64,000 nt of DNA from Cyclospora cayetanensis (GCF_002999335.1 NW_020312043.1:79541-143540), one strand, 5' to 3'. Positions 1 to 12,494 are shown, counted from the stretch's first letter. The notes: generated from the sequence alone by a model not told the origin. Numbers and translations: made by a program.

Positions 1-2238
1 GAGGAGGAGGAGCAGCAGCAACAACAACAGCAACAACAGCAACAGCAACAGCAGCAACCGTACAGCAAGGAGCAGAGCTGTGTGGCCGGTGCTACCAACG
101 CCTCTACGGCAGCACTATCGGCGAGGCAGCAGCAGCACTCTTCCTTTTGGGAATCTAGTCGCAGCCCACAGCAGCAGTTTTCTAGCAGCAACGCATTGGC
201 TGCAGCGGTGTCATCTCCAAAGATGCAGCCGCAGAATCACCAGCCTTTACAGCCGCAGAATCGCCAGTCCTTACAGCTGCAGAATCACCAGTCCTTACAG
301 CCGCAGAATCACCAGTCCTTACAGCCGCAGAATTCTCAGCAGATGCTGTTACAGCACCAAGCTGGATCGGATTATCAGCTGTGGATCTACCCCTCAGTAG
401 CAGGGGGGGCCAGTGTAAACGCCTCGTTGCCACGTTCTAAGGGCTCTCGGCAGCAGCATACGCGAAATTGGTCGCAGTCTGCTGCACCGACGGCAGCAAT
501 TTCAGCAGGCGCTGCTGCTGCTGGGGCCAGGTGTATGGACCGCGGAGCTCCTGCTGCCGCTGCACGGCGGCATCGCGGAAAGGCAGGCGGCAGTGTCAAG
601 GCGGCGGCAAACGCACAGAGCCAGCAGCACCAGATAGTACAGTTGCGGCGAATGCAAGAGTTGCAGCAGGAGCGTCTTTCTGCATTAGGCGGTCCAGGAG
701 ATATGGGAAGTCGAGCTATGACGCAAAGCGTTCTTGGAAATTCGCCGTCATGGAATACCCCTGGTAGTCCTCTTTCGAAAATTCCTGCTGTTGCTTCAGG
801 TGCTGAAGCGCACGACCAGCGGCCGTCTGCTGCCCCTTCATCTGGGGAGACAGCCTGTGTGAAGGCAGCGTCATCCTTTGCATCGCCTCAATCGCCTGCA
901 AGCGCTTCTGGAGGCTTACAGACAGCAGGCAGCGCTGCGGGGATACCCTGCGGCTCGAGCTGGCGGGAACAGCCAAATGCAGGTTTACGCCTCTCGCTCA
1001 AGTTCTCGTATCTGAGCGTTAAGGGCACCGAGCCGCTTTTTTCTTCTCGGTGGAAGAGCGGCTGTGAGGGGGTGTATTACGACTACCAGAAAGGTCTGTG
1101 GAGAGTGCAGTTTACGCAGGACGGTAGGAGGAGGACAAAGAGCTTTTCACCGAAACATTTGGGAGGTACGGAAGCAGCAAAAGTTGCAGCGATGGTGTAC
1201 CGCATTGAAATGGTGGAGACCCCAGCCTCCGTACAAGCAAAGCTAGACGAACTCGCAAGGGAGTGGGAACTTCAAAACATGCAGAATGAGCAGCCCGATC
1301 AGCAGCACGAGCAGCACCAAGTTCAATCCCATGGTAGGCACCCTCCCATCAGCACGCGCAACCAAGAAACCTTCACTCTGAGTGACGCTGTGGCTTCTTC
1401 TGGCGCCGCCGCCGCCGCTGCCTCCGTCGCTTCCCAGCAACCCCAGCCGCAGCCACAGCCTCAAGAATTTGACTGCCAACATCAAGGCAGCGAAGGGACT
1501 CTATACGTATTGTCTCCCGAGAGCTCAGATGATCATCTATACACACCGGGGAAACACGGATCGGACGGTCTTCAGCAGCCAGAGCACCAGCAGCAGCTCC
1601 AGCACGAGCAGGTGGACATCGATGATCACAAGCTGCCTTCTGCTGAAAAAGAAAGCGGGCACTTTCTGAGCGTCTCTCTTCCCGTCGCTACAAGTATCAC
1701 GCCTCTCTATCTTCGGGATCCCCCGTGTTCGCCGGTACCAGCAACGCCGGCAGCTGCGGGAGCAGCAGTCAAACCAGGAAGTGTGAAGAGTGGCGGATAT
1801 TGCTATGGCGTGCCGTGTGAGCCTCCGAAATTGCATCTGCCTTGCGGACTGTCCTTTGCAACGGTGGCGTGCTCCACCCCTCCCCGTCAAGTGGAAGGCG
1901 CCTTGCGTTGCTGCAGCTTTGTGGAGACTTGTGAGAGCGGCAGCAGCAGTACGACAGGAACGCCGTCTAGTCCTTTACGGGAGCCGAAGTCTACCCCCTA
2001 CAAACAGAGATTACTGCCGCTTCTCGCTCCCGCTGTGCCCTCGAGGCGCTCTCAAGCCAGCATGTGCAGCTTGCTTCAGCGTAGCGGACTCCTGACAGAA
2101 TTGGAAGAAGAGGACGGCGGAGGAGGTGAGGCAGAGGAGGGCGATGGCAAACCGGCAGGCACTTGTCCTTTTGTATTTGCAACCAGAGGAGCTGGAGCAC
2201 ACGGAATGTCTGAGAGTGCTGCAGTGGAGGGTGGGTAA
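1..2238 (+). CDS. AP2-domain (ApiAP2-like) protein, 5' end outside the window
   Basis: The frame is open from base 1 (an acidic run, then a Gln run) to a TAA at 2236-2238, so this is the last 745 codons of a longer gene or exon. The GTG at 82 is an internal Val codon, not a start. Around window residues 353-404 (nt 1057-1212) is a segment with the AP2/ERF pattern: SGCEGVYYDY, then a WRVQF strand, a basic RRRTKSFS strand and a helix with EAAKVAAMVYR. ApiAP2 proteins are the main sequence-specific transcription factors of apicomplexans, so a nuclear DNA-binding role is inferred. The rest is low complexity: Gln, Ala and Ser runs and an acidic Gly/Glu tail near the C-terminus. One AP2 domain is visible; others could lie upstream. 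The AP2 call is firm; the target sequence is unknown. Confidence 0.8.
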   Translation, partial: EEEEQQQQQQQQQQQQQQQPYSKEQSCVAGATNASTAALSARQQQHSSFWESSRSPQQQFSSSNALAAAVSSPKMQPQNHQPLQPQNRQSLQLQNHQSLQPQNHQSLQPQNSQQMLLQHQAGSDYQLWIYPSVAGGASVNASLPRSKGSRQQHTRNWSQSAAPTAAISAGAAAAGARCMDRGAPAAAARRHRGKAGGSVKAAANAQSQQHQIVQLRRMQELQQERLSALGGPGDMGSRAMTQSVLGNSPSWNTPGSPLSKIPAVASGAEAHDQRPSAAPSSGETACVKAASSFASPQSPASASGGLQTAGSAAGIPCGSSWREQPNAGLRLSLKFSYLSVKGTEPLFSSRWKSGCEGVYYDYQKGLWRVQFTQDGRRRTKSFSPKHLGGTEAAKVAAMVYRIEMVETPASVQAKLDELAREWELQNMQNEQPDQQHEQHQVQSHGRHPPISTRNQETFTLSDAVASSGAAAAAASVASQQPQPQPQPQEFDCQHQGSEGTLYVLSPESSDDHLYTPGKHGSDGLQQPEHQQQLQHEQVDIDDHKLPSAEKESGHFLSVSLPVATSITPLYLRDPPCSPVPATPAAAGAAVKPGSVKSGGYCYGVPCEPPKLHLPCGLSFATVACSTPPRQVEGALRCCSFVETCESGSSSTTGTPSSPLREPKSTPYKQRLLPLLAPAVPSRRSQASMCSLLQRSGLLTELEEEDGGGGEAEEGDGKPAGTCPFVFATRGAGAHGMSESAAVEGG
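229..348 (+). repeat. 24-bp coding minisatellite in the AP2 gene
   Basis: Five tandem 24-bp units, the last diverged, encode the octapeptide PQNHQPLQ and variants. The unit is a multiple of three, so copy-number change keeps the frame. Confidence 0.9.
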
Positions 2239-4616
2239 TAGGTTGACTTGGTGAGAGGTGGGCAGCTTACAGGCAGGCGCTCAACGAAGGGTCAAGGAGG
2301 CGAAGAAGCGAGAGCAGCAGAGGGGAGGTGTTTTCGTGCCCTAATTCTTTCGGCTTCCCGAGCGAGCGCTTTTCTGGCCCTCATCCCCATGCCTCCGCCT
2401 CCCGTCTACCTACTTGCCCTCGCCTCCAGTGTTTCGCCTGCCACGATTTCACTGTTTCCTTGTAACAACACTATTCTTGTCAGCATAGTACCCTGGTGCT
2501 AAAAAGGGTCATCCCTCTCTCGCAGAATGTTCCCAAATAATCTAATTGCTTTTCTTTCACGGGGCCGTGGTGTGCCGCTCGCGCCACGTACGGCTACAAC
2601 GAACGACAACTTTGGCCGCTCGATCGCTTGCCGTCTCGAAATACCCAAGGCCGTGTTAGCCATCGCTTCACACTGGCAACAGGCGCCTCTTCTTGCGCCA
2701 AGTCTTTCTTCTAGTCATTTAGCGCGCGCACACACGCGCATACACGCGCACACACGTGCACAGTGTACTACTGCCAACTAGCTGTCTGGCAGCAGCATTA
2801 AAATCTTTAGGGTACGATTAACCGGAGCAAGAGCATGCTTGCATGGTAATGGTCCTAAGGGGAACCTCAACTTCTTTTTTGTAATTGAGCGCTCGTCGTG
2901 GGCTTCCTCTATGCGTGATTTCCCCCTCATTGCTTCCTTTTCGCATGCGTGTGCTCTGTCCTTTCCCTCCACTTCTTGTTCATTCGAGTTGTTGTGCTGT
3001 TTTGGACAGCTATATATATACACATATATATATATATATTTATATTTTTCTCGACGTAGTCAGCAGCAAGCACTATAGATCCATGGAGCATACACTCCGG
3101 AAGAGGGGGCATATCATGCGTCACTTCGCGCCATCAATTTGTACGAGGACCTATAATGAGCAATTATGTACTTTGGCTTGCGCCTATAGAGAATCTCTAA
3201 CTCTTCTTACCGCGCGTGCCCCCCTTCCAGGTGGCGTGACGCCCCTACACCGCTGCTAAACGCTTGGTGAATTCAGTCTGTTACGCCTTTGAGCTTCTCG
3301 GACGTTTCGTATATTTTAGCCGTTCGTTACACTAAGATTCAGGGGTTTCATTGGTGTCAAAGTGGCGGACAGCTCCGCAGCGAAAGTCTCGTCTCGCACT
3401 CTTCACCAGCTCATCGGCCGGCAGGTTTACTTGCGCTCGACCCCAAAACCTCATGGCCCCCACACACAAAAGAGCGCATGTGTGCGTGTTACGCCTAAGG
3501 AGTTGGTGTGTATAGCCGCTGTACCTCCGAGCAACACCTCAAGCACAAGCCCTTGATGCTTCCTGCCCAGAGGAGGGGTCTACATATAAATTGCGCGGCT
3601 AGCTAGCCCCACCAAACGGTTTCGGACAACTTGCGAGTACCTCGTCTGGATCCGTGAAAAACGCGAGGTGACAAGTTGCCACCAAAGAGGAAAGCCCACG
3701 GTAGGAAATGACAGCGAAACAGGATCGTCCAAAACGGCCATTGAAGGATTCGCTGTTGCTAATGGCATCATGACAGGGTCTACGATACATCCAAACGTCT
3801 GCTCAGGCCATCTATCGGTCCCTCAACTTCTGAGAAACGGAGTTTCACCGCGCCTTTCAAAACCTTCAACAAACTGGGGTGTCCTAGATTTTGCTGTACT
3901 GCCGCACAAAGGCGTAATATAACAAACGGGTAGCTGGCCGTCCTAGCGAGCTGGATGAAGATGATTTTCCGTTACAGGAAGGCCATCGTCTCGCGGGGTC
4001 TGGTCTGCAGCTACGGTGACCCCCAGATCAGCCGCTTCACATGTCGTAATAAGGATAAGTGAATATATATATAAATAAAGATACATGTGCAGATGCTCAG
4101 GCACAGTTCATGCAATGCACTGACTGACAGTACGCGGTGCCGCACGCTCCCCCGCAGTAAGGCAGTTAGGATCTTTGTCTACATAGATAGACATGCGGCT
4201 CGCATTCCACTCGGAGAGCCTCCTAGTCTTCCCTGGTGGTATCCTTAGTAGCCAGATGGCGTATTATGTACCTCTACTGCCTCCCATAAAAGTATGTGCG
4301 TACCTCGTACGAACATTATTCTCCACATCCATATGAAGGTATCAACAGAACGAACAACCGCGCCCGTTCAAACGGAGGACAGGCAAAATACAAGCAACAC
4401 AAATGTTGTCCCCGTGTATCATTCACCCTAACGGGACCGGGTTTAGTATGACAAGCGCCTCCGCGGACGAAGAGGCCCCCACAAGGTGAGCGCCTTTTTT
4501 CCTTGAGGTTTCTTCCGACCTGCTACTGGTCTTCATGATGCTGTTGCTGCCCCTCCGCCCTTCCTAGCGGGACAAAAGCTGGTATAGCTCAAGTAATTCC
4601 TTGCACTTTTTGTAGC
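2239..4616. other. intergenic, no supported gene
   Basis: Only short ORFs without family signal. It holds a CA/CG-rich simple repeat near 2727-2762 and a TA-rich tract near 3010-3045. It lies between the 3' end of the AP2 gene and the 3' end of the minus-strand secreted-protein gene, so it probably contains both 3' UTRs. No terminator or RNA gene was recognised. Confidence 0.5.
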
Positions 4617-5732
4617 CTACAACATGGGAAAGGCGCGCGGAAGAATGCCTTTCCCTCTTAACGCCCTCATACAGCCTTTGATATTGTCCTTCGCCCATTC
4701 GTATTCCGCCTTGGCCTTTTCTCGCTCTTTTTGGAGTGCCTGCATCACCGCTTGCGGCGTCTGTGGGTTGCGTTGAGCTTCCATCAAGGACAACAAAGTA
4801 AGGAAATTATTTTCCGTCGCGACAACGGCCCCGCAAAGGGAATCTAGAAGCACAGCCGCTTTATCCCACCCGCCCTTGGTCCCTCTAGCCTTCATGCCTG
4901 GGCCCAATTGTGTTTTGGCTTCCGCCAGGAGATCCCTCACGGGGTTGACACACGACACGACTCTCTCCTTCAGAGCCACAAGCTCCTTGATGTCTTGAGC
5001 CTTCGCTTTGCCCTTATCAATGTGCCGAAGCAGGCGAAGCTCCTTCATGCATTCGAGACCATAACTCATGGCTTGCATCAAAGACGACAGATATGCAGAG
5101 TGGAGGAAATCGTCGGGCTTCTTTACCCCTCTCGTCAGGGTAATAAGCGCTCGCAAATGCCATGGTACATCGGGGTTACTCGTGGCGTGACACAATGCTT
5201 CCTTTGCTTCGTCAAAGGCCATTATAGTAACTGATTTTGTTTCCACCGGCGACTTCTGGGAAGGATCAGCGCCCCGCCGTTGGGAATTCACATCAGATGG
5301 GGGAGTTACACTTCGTGTTTGAGGTTGTACATTTCCCATAGAAGGAGATCTGTTGGCAGAGGCGCTCTTTTCTGATGGGAAACAACTCCTGGGGCCGTTC
5401 GGCGAAGAAGCGCTGCCTTCCGGTGAGGATTGCGAAACGGCATTACCCGAGGCTCCTTCCTCCGACACAAACAGCTTTTCTTTTGGGGGGGAAAGCCTGT
5501 CGCTTTCAGCATACAGGTCAGGTGGGAAATTCTCTTCATGGCCATCCTCCGGGTCGTCGATGTCATCATCAAAGCCCTCGTAATTCCCTGCTGCAGCATC
5601 TGCCGAGTCACGTACCGTCAGCACCAGTAGCTGAGACATGTCTGGAGACGGATGATTAAAGAAAGAATCGCCAAATGCGCTTGCCAACCGCGGCAGCAAG
5701 AGGACGACAAGGCTTGCGGATGCCGACACCAT
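4617..5732 (-). CDS. secreted protein of unknown function (371 aa)
   Basis: Single open frame from ATG to stop. The N-terminus is a convincing signal peptide: a short polar start, the hydrophobic stretch LVVLLLPRLASAF, then a probable cleavage site near residues 19-20. Residues about 50-75 are strongly acidic (EGFDDDIDDPEDGHEE), about 90-165 are Ser/Pro-rich and probably disordered, and about 170-371 form an alpha-helical region rich in Lys, Glu and Leu without transmembrane segments. Only a few Cys are present, so it does not look like an Eimeria SAG-type surface antigen. An exported, dense-granule or rhoptry-type product is possible, but no family was recognised. Upstream in-frame exons were not found. 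It stands alone, with long intergenic DNA on both sides. Confidence 0.65.
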   Translation of the reverse strand: MVSASASLVVLLLPRLASAFGDSFFNHPSPDMSQLLVLTVRDSADAAAGNYEGFDDDIDDPEDGHEENFPPDLYAESDRLSPPKEKLFVSEEGASGNAVSQSSPEGSASSPNGPRSCFPSEKSASANRSPSMGNVQPQTRSVTPPSDVNSQRRGADPSQKSPVETKSVTIMAFDEAKEALCHATSNPDVPWHLRALITLTRGVKKPDDFLHSAYLSSLMQAMSYGLECMKELRLLRHIDKGKAKAQDIKELVALKERVVSCVNPVRDLLAEAKTQLGPGMKARGTKGGWDKAAVLLDSLCGAVVATENNFLTLLSLMEAQRNPQTPQAVMQALQKEREKAKAEYEWAKDNIKGCMRALRGKGILPRAFPML

Positions 5733-7470
5733 CTTTCCGCAGACCGTGCTGAGGCTCTAGCGCCGACTGTTACAGCAAATTTTGTTGCAATACGGTGGAC
5801 GAAAGAGGGATGGGCTTCGTACGTCCTCTCAAAAAGAGGCAGTGCCAACTCCCGCTTGAACAAGCGCGATACGGAACAGCATTCGGCAGGGCGCAAGCTC
5901 CTCCTAGCCTGAGACCTCGAGCCAGAAGCCTTGTGTGCTGCCCTAGATCTACAACAAACTGAATTGAGACACAAAATTAGGCATGAAAGTGGCTCAATAA
6001 GAGGGAGGCGCCGGAGGACGTGCAAGAACACAAGGAACCGCCAGACGGCTCCCAACCCTCAACCCCAAAACCTGCACCCCGTAAGTCTAAATCCGAAGGC
6101 CTTTCCGTTACCAAGGACATACCTTAAGGCAAAATAATAAGGATGAAAGGGAAGGCCAGAGCAACAAACAAAGTGGCTGGGGGCTTTCCCTGTGGGGGGA
6201 GCAGCTGGCACTGTGGCACGCCGTACCCGATCTCCAAGGGAGCGTCTGTATACGCGGAACGAGCGCCTTTAACACGTGCCTTGTTTCGTTCTTTTCTTTT
6301 TACTCCAGTGGAACGTTTTCCATGTAAGCTTGAAGCAGATGTTTTTTGTGTTTCTGCTTCGCTGGAGTCGCTCAATGATCCCCATGACGGGTGTTTTTTT
6401 TAACTGATCGCTACCGTGTCGTCACAGTGGCCTCCAGGGGCGGACAGGAACCCGTAAAACAAGCCTGTGCAAGACTGCTTTCTGAAATGAATTGAGAGAA
6501 GACTTTAAGACGGCTTCACCTCCATTTCTGCGCCCTCTCCCCCTTCGCTTGCCCTCCCTCTCTCGCTTGGTCCTGCTCAGTCGCTAGCACGAGATTGAGA
6601 GCCATGCGGTGCACAAAAAATCTCGGCACTCATGTTGTCTACAACGATGAGTTCGAATCAGGGCCTTTAGCACCAGTGCTGGTTCAACAGACTTTGCGGG
6701 ACGATTGGCGATAGCTGCCCAGATGGCATGCCTCTACTTGAAGCTTTCTCTGGGCGTTTTTTCGGAGTACCTAAACGCTTCAGGCGTCTAGAAGGGGCCT
6801 GGGATGTGTTTACACCTTCCCTTTCTGCCGGGGCGCTGCAGACGACTTAGGCAAGCGGTGTGGCAGAGTAGGTAGGCTACGCTTTGGCTCTCTCGACTGC
6901 ACCTGTTCTATTTAACCACGTGGGTGTTGGGTTTCTCCACAGAGTGAAATTCGCCTAATACGATAATAATCGGGGCAGCCTATGCTTGTGCTACGGCTTT
7001 CTACCATGCGCAACTGACCGTGGATCCTAGTAGTAAGTAGAGGGGTCAGAATGCTCATGTATCCTAGCAGTGGCCCTCTCTCTCACCTCGCGCAGAAACT
7101 CCGAGGCGTGAGGGCAGGGAACAAGAGGCGGCAGCTCTTCTGGAAGGGCACCTAAGAGTCATTTTACCCATTAGAGGTTTCTGTAGGGAAATACTTAATT
7201 TCAGACTCCATTCAAACTTCGTAGAGTTTATTGCATCCCTAGAAGACGTCGTACTTTCCCTGCCCCCAATCTGCAGAATTCGAATATAAGGAAAAGGGGA
7301 CAGCTAGTTCATCGGGCTCAGAAACATAGATGCTTCCTATTACATTTGTTACACTTTAACAAACGAGTAGCGTGGAATTGACTTATTGGCTTATCTGTTT
7401 CTATTACCTATAAATTGCAGAGTACTGTCAGACTGAAACAAGAAAAAGCACCCTTATTTGTGTCTGTACT
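5733..7470. other. intergenic, no supported gene
   Basis: This is the upstream region of the minus-strand secreted-protein gene, grading into repeat-poor DNA. ORFs are short and lack family signal. A promoter for the minus gene presumably lies near 5740-6400, but no motif could be defended. Confidence 0.4.
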
Positions 7471-7474
7471 AGAT

Positions 7475-7690
7475 ACTCTGTCCACTATCTGTGATTGTTC
7501 CAAGTGTTCAAAGGATGCAGGTACGCTTAGCTTACCTGTCCTTTCTCTTCTTGTCGGACACTAAGGGTTCCTGGGCAATAGAGGGCGGGAGTCCATTTGA
7601 AGAACGCTCAATAACTTTGTGCCAGTTTGTGTAGACTCTGTAGTCAAGATCCACCCTACGGAGACCTTAGATGGAGCGCTGGTGGCAACG
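7475..7690 (+). repeat. LTR-like repeat, copy A (5' of the plus element)
   Basis: Aligned by eye with copies at 12495, 21484, 41680 (-) and 63185 (-). Shared features are a CTGTGA-type start, a GATGCAG/GTGCAG block, a C/T-rich stretch, and the block CTCAATAACTTTGT at 7609-7622. Strongly diverged. Confidence 0.55.
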
Positions 7691-8086
7691 CGTGCTTCAA
7701 CGCAACTGCTCCACCTTCCTTCCCTAGTTGTGGCTGCGGTGGATCGTCAGGTTTCTTATGATTTTCGACTAGGCCACTGGGTAGCTCAATAATCTATTGT
7801 CTTTTGGCAACAGGCTGAGGGAAACGAGCTTTGACGACGGAACTTGACGGTAGCACAACGCCTGTTGGCATGGCAGAGGCCCGCCTGCCAGCGGGTGTAA
7901 ACGCGGTAGCTTCATAGCTGCTAACCAGGCATAATTTGGCACTCAATAAAATGTTTGTGGATGCATTGATGAGGTTGTGCTAACCACAAAAGTATGGCGG
8001 CTGTAAGGATGGGCAAGAACTCGAAGATTTCACTAGCCAGTAAAAAGTGTATCTCTCTTTGAACCTCTCCATGTGAATAGAAGTGA

Positions 8087-8674
8087 GTGTTCCTTGCCAA
8101 ACGTACGAATAGAGTGCTTTTGTGGTGGCTTTATTGCTGTAAAGGAGCTCATCTGCTAGCAGGGGCTACTACAGTTCGGGCCTTCATACACTTCCTGAAG
8201 CATCGGTTAATGTCGAGATATGCTCAACAGAGAGCTTTTGGAGACCTCAGGATGCCACAAGAAGGAATCTCCACATATTTCGGTATCTCAAGAAATACGA
8301 AACAGTCTTGGCAGGTGCCACAATGTAGGCTCAAGGCTGCGCTGTCAGTGGTCATCCTTAAGTCTACTTTAGGTGACGCATCAGGTGGCCGCAAGCTAGG
8401 CAGGGACTCAGCAGGCAAACAGCTGACCCGTGAGGTTTTTAAAACGATGTCCTACCTAAGGCTTCGCGAGCAAAAGAGCGCACATCCTGCGTCTTTGGCT
8501 GAAAAGAAAGTGCCAAGTAGGGATTTAGAGCTTGTGGATGTGCGCGCTGTGTCAACTGGTCGTGACCTACAGTCTCATATGAACGATAAATGGCACAGAG
8601 GTAAGCTCTCAACAAGCCCCAGAGAGCCCCTCAACAGCACATTTGCTGTCGTTGGGGTAGGTCGAGTCATATAA
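8087..8674 (+). pseudogene. gag-region remnant of the plus-strand retroelement
   Basis: A 195-codon open frame lies where gag should be, between the leader and RT. The stretch at about 8150-8195 (GCTAGCAGGGGCTACTACAG) lines up with the minus-strand element at 46065-46100, which supports membership in the element more than any protein motif does. No intact zinc knuckle was found here. It could be partly an out-of-frame reading of gag. It should not be annotated as a host gene. Confidence 0.4.
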
Positions 8675-9779
8675 ACCAGAGCGCAAGCGCATGCAAAGCG
8701 CCAAAGAATATGGAAAACGAAACTGAGCCCAACAGTACCAGACTGCTTTGTGAGCAAAAAGGCGAATCAGGAAAATCGGAAGCCCCCCTTCCGGACTGTG
8801 GAGCAATGAAGGGGCTACCCAGGATAGAGCCGCAGTGGGCACCTATCAGAGGTCAATTTTGGCGCAGGTATGAGCTCACATTGATGGTGCAGAAACTGCT
8901 AGCATTTTGCTGGCACTGGATGTGAGGCTAATTCGTTATCCGAATTGACGCCGAGGAAGGGCATTCTGCCTGTTCACTTGTTAGTGCATTCCCTTGTGCT
9001 ATGGTGTGCTCACGGGAGGCAGAATGCAAGGATAGACACAGCTGCTGCAATATAATGTCACTTTTAAGCGAGAGTGCTTTCTGAAATCATGGCCTGTTGC
9101 TTTTATACTTTACCCGTGCACCATGGTGTAATCCTAGCTATGCTACGGGCGGCGAATGGAAAGAGCACATGCGGCCACAGTGGCGCGCCGGGGAAGCCGG
9201 AGTGCTGTGAAGTGCTGAAAAAGCAAAGCTATTGGCCTCCACAAGAGCGTTCAGCCCATTTGTGGTGGGCATGGTACAACTAATGCACAATCAGTGTGAG
9301 GCACAGCATAGCTTCAGGTGGCTCAGCACCTGCAATAAGGGAAGACAATCTTGGGCATGCATACCGTCTTCCTGGCTCTGTGCCTGGCTCAGTGTTCAAG
9401 AATTCGGTCAAATATTCAGTCGAAAAATAGCAGTAATGGGCAATTTTAATGGAGGAACTCGCGGTTGTGCGAAATGATGACTAGCTGCCAGCAGGCTGGG
9501 CACCTGCTGATCGTCCAGCGCACCACAATGAGCTAATCCCTGGGTTAGCCCCAAGCTCTGTTCCCCGGCACAGGAAATTAAGGGAGACTGAGAGGCAGAT
9601 GAGAGGAATGTTGAGAAAATGCAAAGTGCAGGAAGCGGCCAGCGGCTTTGGGCATGACCCGGTGTTGGTGCAGAAAAAGGACGAAAGATGACCAATATGT
9701 GTTAGCTTTTAGTCCCTGAGCAAGAATACTACAAAGCACAAGTATACGACACCTATCAAGGAGCGTCTCGACCAATTAC

Positions 9780-10115
9780 ATGGATCAGCAGTCCAATCCA
9801 CGTTTGATTTCACAGCCGCTTTGTTAAAAAGACTCCTAGTTCACAGTGAGGACAGGCACAAAACGGCTTTCCACATGTGCATTCGCAAACGCAACTGTGC
9901 TACATTTAGACTTGTAAATGCCGAATCTGAATTGTAACGGCACATTGATTATAATTTTTATGAGCCTGTCAAGGAGGAATGAATGCCTGTCCTCCTGGAC
10001 AACGTCTAAGTACCTAGCCGAAGCGTTAAAAAGCGCCTGCAACGCCTATGGCGTGCGCTTCAGCTGCTGCGGGGAAAGCAGTGGAGTGTGGTTTTGATTA
10101 AAATTTATTTTATCC
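9780..10115 (+). pseudogene. reverse transcriptase fragment (plus-strand element)
   Basis: Conceptual reading gives HSEDRHKTAFHM, matching the RT stretch before the conserved PFGL motif (P-x-D-x-x-KTAF). About 60 codons later comes VLLDNV followed by VPSRSVKKRLQRL, the position of the catalytic YLDD box and the following helix. The second Asp of the box reads Asn and a stop follows at once, so it is inactive. Stops and frame changes lie in between. Confidence 0.7.
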
Positions 10116-10379
10116 TAACAGCTAACAGGTTGTTTCCAAAGCGAGAATATTGGTTGTTAGCCTTGTCACTTAACCTAAACTAAGTAGCGGTGTTCAATGC
10201 GAGGAAAGAACCGCAATCGCAGCCTGATGGCCCGTGAAAAATGCCGGCACTGTTTAAGCATGCCTTATTTTACCCTCCAGACCAACCATTTGTCTTGAAT
10301 CTATATCACAAAGAGTCTTCAGGGCTTTGATAAGCCTATACTGGTTCACTGTCTGTGGCGCCTCCTATAGTACGTATTC

Positions 10380-11345
10380 CTGTGGGGCATATTCTGGAGA
10401 CTACCAACGAGGGCGCTGACGCGCTTTCGCGATGCCCTAGCTCACCCAAACACAGCAACACCGTTGCTGTGTTTGGCGATTCATGTTTTATCGGCATTGT
10501 GTGAGTCTCACGCTGTTGGCATCCATGCATTCGTTAATGTTGCCAAAATCCAGGATAACTAAAAGGTGAAGCATTACCACGCTGAGGGTGACCTGCTGTG
10601 CTTCAAAGGATAGTTAATACCATGCCCCTTGTGCATTCCGAGTTTGCTCTGTAGTGCTGTTCTGAGCAAAGCATATGATCGTGTTCTTTCTGGTCTTGGT
10701 GGATTTGACACTTCAGCCAAAAGGCGTTCATAGTGCTTATGGTGGTCTGGGACGCGTCCTGCGGCAGGGGAGTATGCACTGTCATGTCCAGATTTTCCCC
10801 CCTAAACTCGGACGTATGGGAGTTCGGATTCTGGTCCCTCAAATAATTGGGACTGATCTGATTCTCGGTCTTATTCTAAGATTGCAGGAAGTCAAGGATC
10901 AGGATTGCAAGTAAGTCGCCCTGACTCTGCATGCCCATCTCACCCCTTGATACACTTCTGTCATTAGTCAGGAAGTCCTCCCGTTATTCTTCTCGTATAT
11001 CTGGAAGCTTCAACTCAGTATATATTTATCACTGATAGGGATCCGAAGTTCCTTAGTGCGTTCTGGCATGCGTTCTTTACCAGTCTAACCCTTGACCATG
11101 ATCACACCACCCTGGGGCCTATAGACATACTGACTGCACCAAGCGCATTCTCCTGCGGTGTTTGCAGCTTTGTGCATATACAACTCCGACTTTTTTGGCT
11201 CGCATTTCTTTCTTATGCTGCGCAGGTGTATAATCCGGGAGTGCACTTGTCTACCGGCTGCTCTCCCGCATCCCTGGTAAACACTGAGGAGCCCCTTTCA
11301 AATCCCGGCTTATATTTGGTGGCCCAAAGTCGGCAGTCAGCTTCA
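10380..11345 (+). pseudogene. RNase H C-terminus and integrase remnant (plus-strand element)
   Basis: The plus strand reads TTNEGADALSRCPS at about 10400-10445, the C-terminal signature of Ty3/Gypsy RNase H (G-x-x-N-x-V-A-D-A-L-S-R). Integrase follows. A zinc-binding relic ends ALSCPDF at about 10770-10800 (normally CPDC) and leads into GTDLILGL, the D-F-I-x-G-L-P strand with the first catalytic Asp region. Then come FITDRDPKFLSAFW at about 11018-11065 (second catalytic Asp) and YNPGVHLSTGCSPASLV at about 11230-11280, the end of the catalytic core. Several frameshifts separate the parts. Confidence 0.8.
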
Positions 11346-12494
11346 GCATTGGAGACATTTAGAGGATAGTTCGCTAGTGCATGCTAATGTATTCGCAATG
11401 TTTTTTAAGGGGGACAAGCACGGAATTTTGATTAGCGGCGTTCGGCTGTCTAGTTCGAGTCTCGAAATTTTTTCCTGGTGTATCGGCAGGCTCTATAGGG
11501 TGCAATTAAAGGTGACCAGGTAAGCAGTTACCGGCCAGATGGCTAGAATCATTTTCCATCCTGTCCCAATACAATGACCTCCTTCCCCCCTTCCTACCAT
11601 CTCTCTACAAGCTAGAGGTGCCAGACTTACCAAAATTGCCTTTCTAAAAAGCTTCCAAAGCTTCCCGAGTTTTTCTTGGGATACACCGCTTAGGCAAACG
11701 GCGAGCATGAGGGCGGAGGATGCACAGGGAATTGTAGACGTGATGGATTCTAGGACTATTGGGTTCCATGGACACAGTGCACGGAAGCTTATGGTGAAAT
11801 GTGTAGGGCAACGTCCCTCAGTGGTTGACGATCATTGCTGGTTGCATTGCTAGTGCGATAAGGTGCACCTCTCTTTGGCTAACAATGGAATTCCCTATGA
11901 ACGGTATGCCTCGCCTTTTTAGTGGCCTCACACATTTCAGTGCCCTTACGACAGCGAGCCATAACGCCGCCGCGTTCATGCTGTTTCGCTCTTCATTCAT
12001 TTTGATTCAGTGGTTGTTTTCGAGTTTTTGTGTTCCACACAATATTTTTCAAGATGTGTGTGGATTGCGGATTTAAGGTCCGCGCTACCTCAACGACGCG
12101 GTGCACCTTCCTCCACGACGGTTGTTTTCCCAACACAGGATTCTCCCAGAAGCATTGGTACTTCCGTCGTTTCACTTTGCTTTTCTCGGACGCATTTGTT
12201 TTTGAGCTCTGCCTGTGTCGGGGGTGTTGATAGACAAACAACTGTTGCGCTGTCGCGCGGACTGTTGGCCTCGACACAGATGCACGGAACAGAAGGTGGG
12301 GATTTTCCAAATGAAGGACAGAAGGGGTGGAAGCTGAAAGGACTATCCACAACTTAATAAATACCACACTAGGTCTATCTAGCTAAGAACACGTGAACTA
12401 TTGACATACGGTTTTGTCTACTCGTATTTCTTATATCCGCAGTGTAGCGTCGGCTAGATACAAGCACACGCAATGCTGTATGCATGTACTCTAG
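11346..12494. other. 3' part of the plus element, no intact gene
   Basis: This lies between the end of the integrase core and the downstream LTR-like copy, where the integrase C-terminal (possibly chromodomain) region would be. ORFs at 11993-12367 on both strands are mutual shadows without motifs. No chromodomain signature was seen, so 'chromovirus' rests on pol motifs only. Confidence 0.4.
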